Part shown: piece by piece, positions 23,220 through 33,782 of the stretch
How positions within the stretch are numbered: position 1 is the first letter of the stretch
Layout of the letters: the number at the start of each line of letters is the position of its first letter
Origin: Sorangium sp025924095
Lineage (GTDB): Bacteria > Myxococcota_A > Polyangia > Polyangiales > Polyangiaceae
DNA: 64,000 nt
Reading direction: 5' to 3'
Assembly (NCBI RefSeq): GCF_051521505.1
Contig: NZ_CP150356.1
Span: 4,774,001-4,838,000 of the forward strand
Translations under genes and position numbers: made by a program
Notes under the pieces: generated by a model
The model's database searches: none
What the model was told of the DNA's origin: nothing
What the model saw: only the letters and a program-made list of their open reading frames with translations

Positions 23220-23601
23220 TCCTGGGCGCCGCAGCGAGCTGGCCGGCCCGAGGGGTGCATGCCGCCTCCGCCTCGCCCGCCCGTGCGCAGCCGCTTCCCG
23301 GGCGACTCGGCGCGACAGGGACGGTTTGACGCCGCCGCGCTGATGGCCTGTCGCGCCGCCTGGACCAACGTGAGCCCTGCGAGGGAGGTCACCGGCCTGC
23401 CGATTGTCCAGGATGAGCGAGGTGCTTGTTGCGCTGAAAGCCTGTGAGTTCTTCTTGATTCGAATTAAAAAAATACTCTATCAGAGGTGACAGGTGATCA
23501 GACGAGCTCATTCCTCCAACACGCGCGCTGTACTACCTACCACCGTCACACCTGCTCGAAATCAGCAGAGAGTCGAGAGAAAACGAGGGGTTGGGTGCCG
23601 A
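23220..23601. promoter_or_regulatory. Intergenic region upstream of the lipase operon
   Basis: No gene is supported in these 382 bp. An unusually AT-rich tract, TTGATTCGAATT followed by AAAAAAATACTCTATC (23455-23482), stands out against the GC-rich background and is the probable promoter zone of the lipase-foldase pair. A clean -35/-10 with 17-bp spacing was not found. Confidence 0.4.
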
Positions 23602-24585
23602 ATGTGGATTGACGCATTGCGCTGTACGGCGGGAGCTGCCGTTGTGCTGCTCTCGCAAGGATGCGTCGCGTCGATGGATGAGGCGATTGACGCGGAGCGC
23701 GCCGAGGTCGGCGAGGCGGCGCTGGCGTTGAAGAGCTATGCAAAGACGCAGTATCCGATCGTGCTCTGTCACGGGATGGCCGGCTTCAAGGCGATGTTCG
23801 GTGTGGTCGACTACTTCGGTGGGGTCGCCTCGACGCTGCGCTCCGGCGGGGCGGAGGTGTATGCCACCGCGGTGCCGCAGTTCGACAGCACCGAGGCGCG
23901 CGGGGAGGCGCTGCTCGCGCAGGTCGAGGATATCGCCGCGCGCACCGGGAGCGGGAAGGTGAACCTGATCGGGCACAGCCATGGAGGGCTCGACGTCCGG
24001 TATGTCGCCGCGGTGCGGCCGGATCTCGTCGCCTCGGTGACCACGATCGGGGCGCCGCACCAGGGGGCCGAGCTCGCCAGCTATCTCCAGGAGAACCTGC
24101 GCGACGGCGGGCTCGCCCAGGGGGCGCTCTCGTTCCTCGCCAACAGCCTCGGCTCGGTGCTCAGCCTGCTCACCGGGCGCTCGACGCCGCAGGACTCGAT
24201 CGCCGCCGTGAGGTCGCTCTCCGCGGAGGGGATGCGCGAGTTCAACGCGCTTTATCCGGCCGGGCTGCCCGACGGCCGGTGCGGCGAGGGCCCCGCCGAG
24301 GAGAACGGCGTGCGCTTCTTCTCGTGGTCCGGGACGGGGATCGTCACGAGCCTCCTCGATCCGACCGACCTGTCGCTCGGGCTCATCTCCAAGCTGTACT
24401 CGGAGTCGAACGACGGGATGGTGGGCAGGTGCAGCTCCCACCTGGGAGAGGTGGTCCGCGACGACTACGGGATGAACCACCTCGACGAGGTGAATCAGCT
24501 CTTCGGGTTCATCAACATCTCTGGCCCGAACCCGAAATCCGTGTTCCGGGCGCACGCGAGCCGCCTGAAGAACGTCGGTCTCTGA
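23602..24585 (+). CDS. Secreted triacylglycerol lipase (family I, foldase-dependent)
   Basis: Alpha/beta-hydrolase lipase of 327 residues. The oxyanion-hole strand reads YPIVLCHGMAG (HG motif), the nucleophile elbow is GHSHGG with Ser126, and the catalytic Asp and His are most likely in the regions SESNDGMVG and YGMNHLDEV. These features match bacterial lipase subfamilies I.1/I.2, which need a dedicated foldase, and that foldase gene follows directly. The N-terminus MWIDALRCTAGAAVVLL ends in a lipobox LSQGC, so it may be a lipoprotein rather than a freely secreted enzyme; the Cys is followed by VASMDEA. The GTG at 23494 has a good Shine-Dalgarno but would bury the signal, so ATG 23602 was chosen. 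Expected to hydrolyse long-chain triglycerides outside the cell. Confidence 0.9.
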   Translation: MWIDALRCTAGAAVVLLSQGCVASMDEAIDAERAEVGEAALALKSYAKTQYPIVLCHGMAGFKAMFGVVDYFGGVASTLRSGGAEVYATAVPQFDSTEARGEALLAQVEDIAARTGSGKVNLIGHSHGGLDVRYVAAVRPDLVASVTTIGAPHQGAELASYLQENLRDGGLAQGALSFLANSLGSVLSLLTGRSTPQDSIAAVRSLSAEGMREFNALYPAGLPDGRCGEGPAEENGVRFFSWSGTGIVTSLLDPTDLSLGLISKLYSESNDGMVGRCSSHLGEVVRDDYGMNHLDEVNQLFGFINISGPNPKSVFRAHASRLKNVGL

Positions 24586-24601
24586 GCCGGCGAGGGCCCT
24601 C

Positions 24602-25642
24602 ATGGAGCGTCGTGGAAGGAACATTCTCCTCGCGGCGATGGCGCTCGCCGCGCTGCTCGGCGCCGGGCAGCTCGCCTCGCGGGAGCGGCCCAGGCCGTCC
24701 GCGCCGAGCGCCCGATCGAGCGGGCTGGCCGCGCGCCGCTGGCGGACGGAAGCGCTGCCGGCGCTGTCGACGGCGCCGGCCCCCGCGCGCCTCCGGCAGG
24801 CGCTGTCGGTCGCGCCGCCCGCCGTGGCGCCGCGGCGGGCCGCAGCGCCCTCGCTTCGCGGCACCGACGTCGACGGCGCGGTGCTCGTCGACGCGAACGG
24901 CGATCTGATCGTCGGCCCCGAGCTCCTTTCGCTGTTCGACTACTTCCTGAGCGCGACCGGCGAGGAGCCGGCGGCGGCGATCAAGGCCCGCATCGTGGCG
25001 GCGATCCGGGAGCGCGCCACGGGCCGCGCGGCGGAGCAGGCGATCGCGCTGCTCGACCGGTACCTCGGCTACCGCGAGGCGGCCGGCGCGGCGCGCGTCG
25101 CGCAGGCGGCCGACCCGGCGGAGCGGCTCGCCGCGCTGCGCGAGATCCGGCGAGAGCAGCTCGGCGCGGAGGTCGCGGCGCAGCTGTTCGGCGACGAGGA
25201 GCGGGAGGGGGAGGCGGCGATCGATACGTCCCGCCTCCTCGCGGACGCGACGCTCTCACCCGAGGAGCGCGACGCGCGGATCGCGGAGGTCGAGGCGGCG
25301 CTGCCCGAGCACCTCCGCGAGGCGCGGGAGGCGGCGGTGCGCCCGCTCGTCCAGCAGGCCGAGGAGCAGGCGCTCCGCGACGCGGGCGCCTCGGACGAGG
25401 AGCTGCACGCGCACCGGGTCGCGACCGTGGGCCCCGAGGCCGCCGACCGGCTCGCGGAGCTCGACCGGCAGCGGGCGGCGTGGCAGCAGCGCCTCGACGC
25501 GTTCGCCGACGCGCGCGCGGCGATCGCGGCGACCGAGGCCGATCCGGAAGCGCGGCGCGCCGCCGAGGAGGCGCTGCTCGCGCGCGCGTTCACGCCGGAG
25601 GAGCGGCTGCGCGTGCGGGCGATCCTGGGCGCCGCGCCGTGA
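24602..25642 (+). CDS. lifO: Lipase foldase (steric chaperone)
   Basis: Lipase-specific foldase of 346 residues. An N-terminal membrane anchor (ILLAAMALAALLGAG) is followed by an Ala/Pro-rich linker of about 60 residues, then the signature LFDYFLSATGEE (about 111-122; family consensus RxxFDY(F/C)LSAxGE) and a long, highly charged all-helical body with AREAAVRPLVQQAEEQAL and GPEAADRLAELDRQRAAW. In known pairs the anchored foldase wraps the periplasmic lipase during folding before type II secretion. It begins 16 bp after the lipase stop, the usual lip-lif arrangement. Confidence 0.92.
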   Translation: MERRGRNILLAAMALAALLGAGQLASRERPRPSAPSARSSGLAARRWRTEALPALSTAPAPARLRQALSVAPPAVAPRRAAAPSLRGTDVDGAVLVDANGDLIVGPELLSLFDYFLSATGEEPAAAIKARIVAAIRERATGRAAEQAIALLDRYLGYREAAGAARVAQAADPAERLAALREIRREQLGAEVAAQLFGDEEREGEAAIDTSRLLADATLSPEERDARIAEVEAALPEHLREAREAAVRPLVQQAEEQALRDAGASDEELHAHRVATVGPEAADRLAELDRQRAAWQQRLDAFADARAAIAATEADPEARRAAEEALLARAFTPEERLRVRAILGAAP

Positions 25643-25721
25643 CCCGCGCGCCTGTGCGGCGCGAGTCCGGCGCGGCGAGGTGCGTCCCGCGATCGGGCCC
25701 TCTGGCGCCATCGAGCCGTGG

Positions 25722-26381
25722 CTACATCGAGCCGTAGATCGAGAGCCCGAGCCCGTCGGCGGTGACGATCGGCGCTGCGCCCATCTGGAGCACGCGGCCG
25801 CGCTGCACCGGCACGCGCACCTGCCGCGGCAAGGCGACGCCGCCGAGCAGCATCCCGAGACCGACGGCCTGACCGGCGCCCAGGACGGAGAGGCCGACCG
25901 CGCCGGCCGCCGAGTGCCGCCCCGTGCCGAGGTGGATCCAGGGGCCGGCCACGGGGATGAGCAGCGAGGTGGGGCTGGGCGCGATCCTGCCGCGTTGCGG
26001 GACGAGGGAGCAGGCGCACTTGGTGCACTGGGGGACGAGGCGGGCCTCCCGCCGCTCGAGCGAGAGGGCGGCGCCGTAGAGGGCCGACGCGGTCCAGAAG
26101 CCGCCCAGCGTGGACGCACCCGCGATGATCCAGCGCCTCCTCTCGGGATTCGCGACGTAGGTGGTGGCGGCGGCGCTCTGCTGTGTGGTGATCGCGGCCC
26201 GCTGCGGCCCGAGGCGGCCTTGCGCCGAGGCCTGAGGCGAGACGACCTGTATGGCGTCGCCCGCGGAAGCGCTGGAGATGCCGAGACAGACGCCGAGCCC
26301 GAGAAGCCCGGCGAGCCCCGCGACGACGCCTCTCCCTCCAGTTGACCTACAGCTGTTTCTCCCCATCTTCGAAGTCCGCAT
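25722..26381 (-). CDS. Putative exported membrane protein, unknown
   Basis: A 219-residue protein of unknown function. From ATG 26381, which is preceded on its strand by GGGAGGGG, it has a signal-like N-terminus (GVVAGLAGLLGLGVCLG, cleavage near SSASAGD). Two further hydrophobic stretches follow (WIIAGASTLGGFWTASALYG and GLSVLGAGQAVGLGMLLGG), with a CTKCAC motif between them. The layout resembles small myxobacterial inner-membrane proteins fused to a periplasmic beta segment. It converges with the foldase gene and lies downstream of the GMC oxidoreductase, from which it is separated by a strong hairpin. Confidence 0.6.
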   Translation of the reverse strand: MRTSKMGRNSCRSTGGRGVVAGLAGLLGLGVCLGISSASAGDAIQVVSPQASAQGRLGPQRAAITTQQSAAATTYVANPERRRWIIAGASTLGGFWTASALYGAALSLERREARLVPQCTKCACSLVPQRGRIAPSPTSLLIPVAGPWIHLGTGRHSAAGAVGLSVLGAGQAVGLGMLLGGVALPRQVRVPVQRGRVLQMGAAPIVTADGLGLSIYGSM

Positions 26382-26488
26382 GAGCCCCTCCCGGTGCCAT
26401 GAAACGCACCTGCGCTGGAGAGAGCAAGCCCCGGGCCCTCTGGAGATGCCTGGAGCACAGGTCGGCTCCAAAGCCCGAGATCCGAGCC

Positions 26489-26540
26489 GCGGAGGCACAG
26501 AGAGCACAGAGGGCAAGGAGAGCACAGAGGCTCTCTGCGA
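26489..26540. repeat. GGCACAGAG-type interspersed repeat
   Basis: Runs of GGAGGCACAGAG, GCACAGAGGG and AGCACAGAGG occur in a row, followed by CTCTGCG. Degenerate arrays of CACAGAG recur in intergenic DNA of many large bacterial genomes (from memory). No open frame here looks coding. The interval 26382-26770 otherwise holds only the hairpin listed separately. Confidence 0.45.
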
Positions 26541-26620
26541 TTCTCGCCGAGTCCTCTGCGCCGCCGGGATTCCTCTTCCTGGAGGGGAGACGCCGGGTCC
26601 TGCGTCGGTAATGCTCAAAA

Positions 26621-26691
26621 TTGAACATGAAGGCGGGAAGGCGGGAAGATCATTGACGATTTTCTTCCCGCCTTCCCGCCTTCATGTTCAA
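26621..26691 (-). terminator. 29-bp perfect inverted repeat, likely terminator of the GMC gene
   Basis: Two 29-nt arms (26621-26649 and 26663-26691) are perfectly complementary around a 13-nt loop. Each arm contains a doubled GGCGGGAA motif. On the minus strand, downstream of the GMC oxidoreductase stop, the hairpin is followed by TTTTGAG, a weak T-run as in an intrinsic terminator. The arm length and perfection exceed a normal terminator, so a mobile repeat origin is possible. Confidence 0.7.
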
Positions 26692-26770
26692 ATGATCCCA
26701 CCCTCCGGTAGCCGAACTGCAGCTGACGCGCTCGCGCAAGCTCGATGGTCACCTGGCCGAGGACGACAGG

Positions 26771-28336
26771 CTACACAGCGCCTTCGCGGAGCCACTCGCC
26801 GAACCGCTCGCCGATCATCAGCGCGGTCAGGTTCGTGTTCACGCTCGGGATGGTCGGCATGATGCTCGCGTCCGCGACGATCAGCCCCTCGACGCCGCGG
26901 ACGCGCCCGCGCCCGTCGACCGCCGCCGCCGGGTCCCCCTCGGGCCCCATCGGGGCCGTCCCGCACGGGTGGTAGCCCGAGCCGCAGCTCCGGTAGATCC
27001 ACCGCTCGAGCGCCTCGCGCCGCATCAGCGTGCGCTCCGTCGGCCAGAGAAACCAGCCGAGCTCGCGCATCGGCGCGGTGCGGGCGACCTCGTACGCGAG
27101 CTGCATCGCGTCGACCGCGCGCGCCAGGTCGTCGCGGTCGACGAGCATGTTCGAGACGATGCGCGGCCGCGCGTGGGGATCGGCGCTCAGGTGCTCGATG
27201 CGGCCGACGCCGCGCGGCTTGCCGATGCAGCACGCGATGGCGAACGCCGGGATCGTGAAGCGCGGGTGCAGCGGGAAGAAGGAGCCCGGCTGGAGCTGCA
27301 TGTCGTTCGGGTACGGGCTGCCGCGCGACGTGTAGCGGAGCACCGTCTGGACGAGCGGCTGGCGCAGGACGTCGATCAGCCCGCGGCGGCGCGGCCACAG
27401 GCCGATGGCCGCCCCCGGATGATCGAGCAGCCGCGCCCCCACCGCGGGCACGTCGGACACGGGCGTGACCCCGAGGCGCGCGAGCTCTGCCCGCGGCCCG
27501 ATCCCGCTGCGCAGGAGGATCCCGGGCGTCGCGATCGCGCCCGCGCTCAGCACCACCTTCCGCGTCGCGACGACCTCGACGCGCCCGTCGGTCTCGATCT
27601 CGACCCCCTCGACCCGGCGGTTCCGCACAAGCACCCGCCGCACCGTCGTGCGCGGCCGGAGCCGCAGGTTCTCCCGCCGGCGCACCTCGGCGGTCAGGTA
27701 GCAGCGCGCCGCGCTCATGCGCTGGCCGTCGATCTTGTTCATCGCGTGCGGCCCGACGCCGCCGGGCGCGCGCGGATCGTTCGTGTCCGCGCACTCCGGG
27801 TGGCCGAGCTCCTTGCACCCGTCGACGAACGCCGCCTGCCACGGCACGAGCTCCTCGCGCCGCGCGCGGCGGATCGGCACCGGGCCGCCCTGGCCGTGCC
27901 AGGGCTCGCCGAGGTCGCGGTCGTCCTCGAGGCGCTTGAAATAGGGGAGGCAAGCGTCGAAGCCCCACTCGGGCAGGCCGAGCGCGGCCCACTCGTCGTA
28001 GTCGTACGGCTGGCCGCGGAGCGCGATGCACGTGTTCACGGCCGACGAGCCGCCGACCACCTTGCCGCGCGGGAAGAGGAACATGATCTGCCCGGGCGTC
28101 GGCCGGTGGCGGTAGCCCCAGTCGTGCGCGAGCCACGAGTTGCGGGTGCCGTCCCGCAGGTCGGCGGGCAGGTCCGCCGGGTCCGGGTAGTCCGGGCCCG
28201 CCTCGAGCAGCAGGACCTCGCGATCCGCGCGCTCCGTGACGCGCGCCGCGATCACGGCGCCCGCCGAGCCGGCCCCGACCACGACGAGCTCTGCGGCGCT
28301 GCCAGGGCGGGACGAAGAGGACAACGACGTTCGAAA
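26771..28336 (-). CDS. GMC family FAD-dependent oxidoreductase
   Basis: Glucose-methanol-choline oxidoreductase of about 521 residues. The dinucleotide-binding motif is VVVGAGSAGAVIAAR, the GMC signature 1 block reads RGKVVGGSSAVN, and signature 2 is GAIATPGILLRSGIG. The catalytic His is expected in the SGYHPCGT block near the C-terminus, and NTNLTALMIGERF is the final FAD-binding stretch. It oxidises an alcohol, possibly choline or an aryl alcohol. The start is uncertain: GTG 28336 puts about 15 residues before the FAD motif, as usual; a longer open frame extends to 28507 but encodes Arg-rich, non-homologous sequence. Confidence 0.88.
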   Translation of the reverse strand, partial: FRTSLSSSSRPGSAAELVVVGAGSAGAVIAARVTERADREVLLLEAGPDYPDPADLPADLRDGTRNSWLAHDWGYRHRPTPGQIMFLFPRGKVVGGSSAVNTCIALRGQPYDYDEWAALGLPEWGFDACLPYFKRLEDDRDLGEPWHGQGGPVPIRRARREELVPWQAAFVDGCKELGHPECADTNDPRAPGGVGPHAMNKIDGQRMSAARCYLTAEVRRRENLRLRPRTTVRRVLVRNRRVEGVEIETDGRVEVVATRKVVLSAGAIATPGILLRSGIGPRAELARLGVTPVSDVPAVGARLLDHPGAAIGLWPRRRGLIDVLRQPLVQTVLRYTSRGSPYPNDMQLQPGSFFPLHPRFTIPAFAIACCIGKPRGVGRIEHLSADPHARPRIVSNMLVDRDDLARAVDAMQLAYEVARTAPMRELGWFLWPTERTLMRREALERWIYRSCGSGYHPCGTAPMGPEGDPAAAVDGRGRVRGVEGLIVADASIMPTIPSVNTNLTALMIGERFGEWLREGAV

Positions 28337-28497
28337 CACCTTGGAAACTCGACCTACACGGGATCGCGTCGCCCGGCAACGTGCCCTCGAAACTGGGTGC
28401 GTTGTAGGACTGTCGTGCAGTTGCATCGCGTCCCACGCGGCGCGCGCCGACCCGACGGCGGAGCGCGCCCGTCTGCCCATTCGCCCGGGAGGCCACA

Positions 28498-28842
28498 TTG
28501 GAAACACCGAGGTTCATACAGGGTGTCTACGCGTTCGAGGGGCAGGGCCTGGAGCAGCCGGTCCCCCTTCGTCCCGCGATCGGGTACACCGTCCCGCGAG
28601 ACAAGCGCGCGCAGCTCATCTACCTGCGCGCGGGCAACTCCACGTCCGAGCTCATCTACCTGCTCCTCAAGCGCGACGGCCAGCCGATGCGCTACTTCCC
28701 GATCGGCGCCAGAGGCGCCATCCACGTGCCGCTCGTCATCATCGAGGACATCCACCCCGAGAGCGCGCTGGAGCTGTCCGTGGGCGCGCCCGAGGGCGTG
28801 CGCGGCCTCGCGACGATCGACATCGGCCTGGCGGAGATCTGA
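28498..28842 (+). CDS. Small conserved-looking protein of the nitrite reductase operon
   Basis: A 114-residue protein of unknown function that opens the nitrite assimilation operon. The TTG start at 28498 is supported by GGGAGG six bases upstream. It is compact and beta-rich (RAQLIYLRAGNSTSELIYLL, MRYFPIGARGAIHVPLVI, ESALELSVGAPEGV), with no cysteines, signal peptide or membrane segment. The stop lies 3 bp before nirB, so translation is coupled. A role in assembly, regulation or allosteric control of the nitrite reductase is possible from context only. Confidence 0.75.
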   Translation: METPRFIQGVYAFEGQGLEQPVPLRPAIGYTVPRDKRAQLIYLRAGNSTSELIYLLLKRDGQPMRYFPIGARGAIHVPLVIIEDIHPESALELSVGAPEGVRGLATIDIGLAEI

Positions 28843-28845
28843 GCC

Positions 28846-31290
28846 ATGCAGAAGAAGCGCAAGCTCGTGGTGATCGGCAACGGGATGGCCGGCGTCCGCA
28901 CCGTCGAGGAGATCCTCGCGCGCGGCGGCGCAGAGCAGTTCGAGATCACCATCTTCGGCGACGAGCCGTATGGCAACTACAACCGTATCCTGCTCTCCGA
29001 GGTGCTGAACGGCTCCCAGGACGCGAGCGAGATCTTCCTGAACCCCCTCGCCTGGTACCGGGAGAATCGCATCCAGCTCCACGCGGGCGTGCGCGCGCGG
29101 GCCATCCACCGGCACTCGCGCCAGGTCACCGGCGAGCACGAGATCGTCGCGTCGTACGACAACCTGATCATCGCGACGGGCAGCTCGCCCTACATCCCGC
29201 CGATCCAGGGGGTGCGGCTCGAGGGCGGCCGCGAGAAGCCGGGCGTGTTCGTGTTCCGCACCCTGGACGACTGCCACCGGATCGCCGCCTACGCGAAGGG
29301 GAAGCGGCGCGCCGCGGTCATCGGCGGCGGGCTCCTCGGGCTCGAGGCGGCGCGCGGGCTGCAGAACTTCGGGATCGACGTCCACGTGGTCCACATCAGC
29401 GGCCACCTGATGGGGCAGCAGCTCGACGCCACGGCGGGCGCCATCCTCAGGACCACGCTCGAGCAGCTCGGCGTGACGGTGCACCTCAACAGGAGCACGA
29501 AAGAGGTGCTCGGCGACGACCGCGTGACCGGGCTCCGCTTCGCCGACGACGAGGTGCTCGACTGCGATCTCGTGGTGATCTCGGCGGGCATCCGGCCGAA
29601 CGTGGACCTCGCGCTGCGCGCCGGCGTCACCGTCGAGCGCGGGATCGTGGTGGACAACCACATGCGCTCGCCCGACGACCCGAGGATCTACGCCGTCGGC
29701 GAGTGCGCGCAGCACCGCGGGCACGTCTACGGGCTCGTGGCGCCGCTCTGGGAGCAGGGCAAGGTGCTGGCCGACCACATCACGAAGCGCAACGAGAAGG
29801 CGACCTACTCGGGCTCGAAGGTCGCCACGAAGCTGAAGGTCATGGGCATCCAGCTCGCCTCGATGGGCATCACCGAGCCGGCCGACGATCGGGACGAGAT
29901 CGTGCAGTTCATCGAGCCGAAGAGGGGCACGTACAAGAAGCTCATCATCCGCGACGGGCGGCTGCTCGGCGGCATCCTCCTCGGCGACGTCAGCAAGGCC
30001 GCGTACCTGATGCAGGCCTTCGACAAGAATACCCCGCTCCCGGACGAGCGGCTGTCGCTGCTGTTCGACCTCGGCGCGCCCTCGACGAAGGCGACCCTCG
30101 AGGAGATGCCGCCCGAGATGCAGGTCTGCAACTGCAACGGCGTCAGCAAGGAGGGCATCGTCGCGTGCGTGCGCTCCGGCAAGCGGAGCTCCCGGGCCAT
30201 CATGGACGCGACGCGCGCGGGGATGGGCTGCGGCGCCTGCAAGCAGCTCGTCTCGGAGATCGTGGCGTGGGCGTGCGGCGGCGCGGCGGAGCAGGACCCC
30301 GCGGCGAGCTACTACGTGCCCGGCGTCCCGCTGAGCAAGCCGGAGCTCCTCCAGGCCGTCCGCGAGCGCGGGCTCCGGTCGGTGTCCGCCGTCTTCCGGG
30401 AGCTCGCGGGCGGGGTCGAGGACCCGGGCAGCAAGCCGGGGCTCGCGTCGCTGCTCCGGACGGTGTGGCACCACGAGTACGAGGACGAGCGCGACGCGCG
30501 CTTCATCAACGACCGCGTGCACGCGAACATCCAGAAGGACGGCACCTTCAGCGTGATCCCGCAGATCCCGGGGGGCATCACGTCGGCGGCGCAGCTCCGG
30601 AAGATCGCGGACGTTGTCGACAGGTACCGCGTGCCGCTCGTCAAGCTGACCGGCGGCCAGCGCATCGACCTCCTCGGCGTGAAGAAGGAGGACCTGCCGG
30701 GCGTGTGGCGCGACCTCGACATGCCCTCGGGGTTCGCTTACGGAAAGTCGTACCGCACGTGCAAGAGCTGCGTCGGGACCGACTTCTGCCGGTTCGGCCT
30801 CGGCGACAGCATCGACCTCGCGGTGAAGATCGAGGATCGCTTCCGCGGCATGGACACGCCGGCGAAGCTGAAGCTCGCGACGGCGGGCTGCCCGCGCAAC
30901 TGCTCGGAGGCGATGGTGAAGGACGTCGGCGCCGTCGCGGTGGAGGGCGGCAAGTGGGAGATCTACGTCGGCGGCGCGGCGGGCGCGCACGTGCGCAAGG
31001 GCGACGTGCTCTGCGTTGCCGACGCGCACGCCGACGTGCTCCGGCTCATGGGCCGCTTCATCCAGTACTACCGCGAGAACGCCAGGTACCTCGAGAGGAC
31101 GTACGGCTTCGTCGAGCGCCTCGGGATCCAGAAGATCCGCGCCGTGGTCGTGGACGACAGCGAGGGCATCGCCGCGCGCCTCGACGCGGAGATGCAGAAG
31201 ACGGTCGAGGCGTACCGCGATCCGTGGAGAGAGGCGTACTCCCCGGCGACGCCGAACCAGTTCCGGTCGGTCCTGCCGATCACGCAATGA
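28846..31290 (+). CDS. nirB: Assimilatory nitrite reductase [NAD(P)H], large subunit
   Basis: Cytoplasmic siroheme enzyme, 814 residues, reducing nitrite to ammonium with NAD(P)H. Domains in order: FAD-binding with VVIGNGMAGVR (8-18), a second Rossmann motif AAVIGGGLLGLEAARG near 160, a BFD-type [2Fe-2S] domain with CNCNG at about 428 and GMGCGAC at about 460, then the nitrite/sulfite reductase ferredoxin-like half and the siroheme-[4Fe-4S] domain with CKSCVGTDFC and AGCPRNC (about 680). All cluster cysteines are present. The length fits NirB from other bacteria. It overlaps the possible nirD ATG at 31287 and follows the small unknown gene by 3 bp. Confidence 0.95.
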   Translation: MQKKRKLVVIGNGMAGVRTVEEILARGGAEQFEITIFGDEPYGNYNRILLSEVLNGSQDASEIFLNPLAWYRENRIQLHAGVRARAIHRHSRQVTGEHEIVASYDNLIIATGSSPYIPPIQGVRLEGGREKPGVFVFRTLDDCHRIAAYAKGKRRAAVIGGGLLGLEAARGLQNFGIDVHVVHISGHLMGQQLDATAGAILRTTLEQLGVTVHLNRSTKEVLGDDRVTGLRFADDEVLDCDLVVISAGIRPNVDLALRAGVTVERGIVVDNHMRSPDDPRIYAVGECAQHRGHVYGLVAPLWEQGKVLADHITKRNEKATYSGSKVATKLKVMGIQLASMGITEPADDRDEIVQFIEPKRGTYKKLIIRDGRLLGGILLGDVSKAAYLMQAFDKNTPLPDERLSLLFDLGAPSTKATLEEMPPEMQVCNCNGVSKEGIVACVRSGKRSSRAIMDATRAGMGCGACKQLVSEIVAWACGGAAEQDPAASYYVPGVPLSKPELLQAVRERGLRSVSAVFRELAGGVEDPGSKPGLASLLRTVWHHEYEDERDARFINDRVHANIQKDGTFSVIPQIPGGITSAAQLRKIADVVDRYRVPLVKLTGGQRIDLLGVKKEDLPGVWRDLDMPSGFAYGKSYRTCKSCVGTDFCRFGLGDSIDLAVKIEDRFRGMDTPAKLKLATAGCPRNCSEAMVKDVGAVAVEGGKWEIYVGGAAGAHVRKGDVLCVADAHADVLRLMGRFIQYYRENARYLERTYGFVERLGIQKIRAVVVDDSEGIAARLDAEMQKTVEAYRDPWREAYSPATPNQFRSVLPITQ

Positions 31291-31301
31291 AGGGGCGCGA
31301 C

Positions 31302-31619
31302 ATGGAGATCACCCTGGGCCCTCTCTCGACGATCCCGCCGGGCGAGGGGCGCGCGTTCGACGTGGGCTCCGAGCGCATCGCGGTCTTCCTCGCGCGGGAC
31401 GGCCGCGTGTTCGCCACGCAGGCGGCCTGCCCGCACCGCGGCGGCCCGCTCGTCGACGGGCTGCTCGGCGGCTGCACGCTCGTGTGTCCGCTGCACGCGC
31501 AGAAGTTCAACCTGCAGACGGGAGAGGCCCTGAACGGCGGGCCTGGGCTCAAGACCTATCCGGTCCGTCTGAGCGCGACGAACCAGATCGTTGTGCAGAT
31601 CGAGCGAGACGGGGGCTGA
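31302..31619 (+). CDS. nirD: Nitrite reductase small subunit (Rieske-like)
   Basis: A 105-residue Rieske-fold subunit with both cluster motifs intact: CPHRGG and CPLHAQ. Many NirD proteins have lost these ligands, so this is the cluster-bearing type that could pass electrons. I start at ATG 31302, which follows AAGGGG with six-base spacing; ATG 31287 overlaps the nirB stop and would add MKGRD. Third gene of the nitrite operon; no nitrate reductase or transporter is in the window. Confidence 0.92.
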   Translation: MEITLGPLSTIPPGEGRAFDVGSERIAVFLARDGRVFATQAACPHRGGPLVDGLLGGCTLVCPLHAQKFNLQTGEALNGGPGLKTYPVRLSATNQIVVQIERDGG

Positions 31620-31758
31620 CCGCGCCCGGCGCGACGGGGACCCGAGCCTGGCCGAGGCGGCGGCGCCGGGCGCTTTGCGGCGCCCCTGGATCGCGCGTCC
31701 GGGGGTACGCTACCGGGGCGCGTCGCCAGCGACGTCGCCCGAAGGGTTCCCTCTCGCC

Positions 31759-33654
<1,896 letters not shown>

Positions 33655-33782
33655 GTCGGGCCCTCGGGGCGGGCCATCCGAGACGAGAGACGAGAGACGA
33701 GACCGGAGCGCCCGCACAAGCGACGATGTCGCGATGGCGGTTGCGGCGGGGTGTGAGCCCCATGTATCTTTTTTACAGGATC

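Noticed and set aside
26621..26691. Inverted repeat as an insertion-sequence end
   Set aside because: The arms form one hairpin with a 13-nt loop and no transposase or duplicated target is near.
28354..31287. 977-codon minus-strand frame opposite nirB
   Set aside because: Antisense shadow of a gene with all siroheme and FAD motifs intact.
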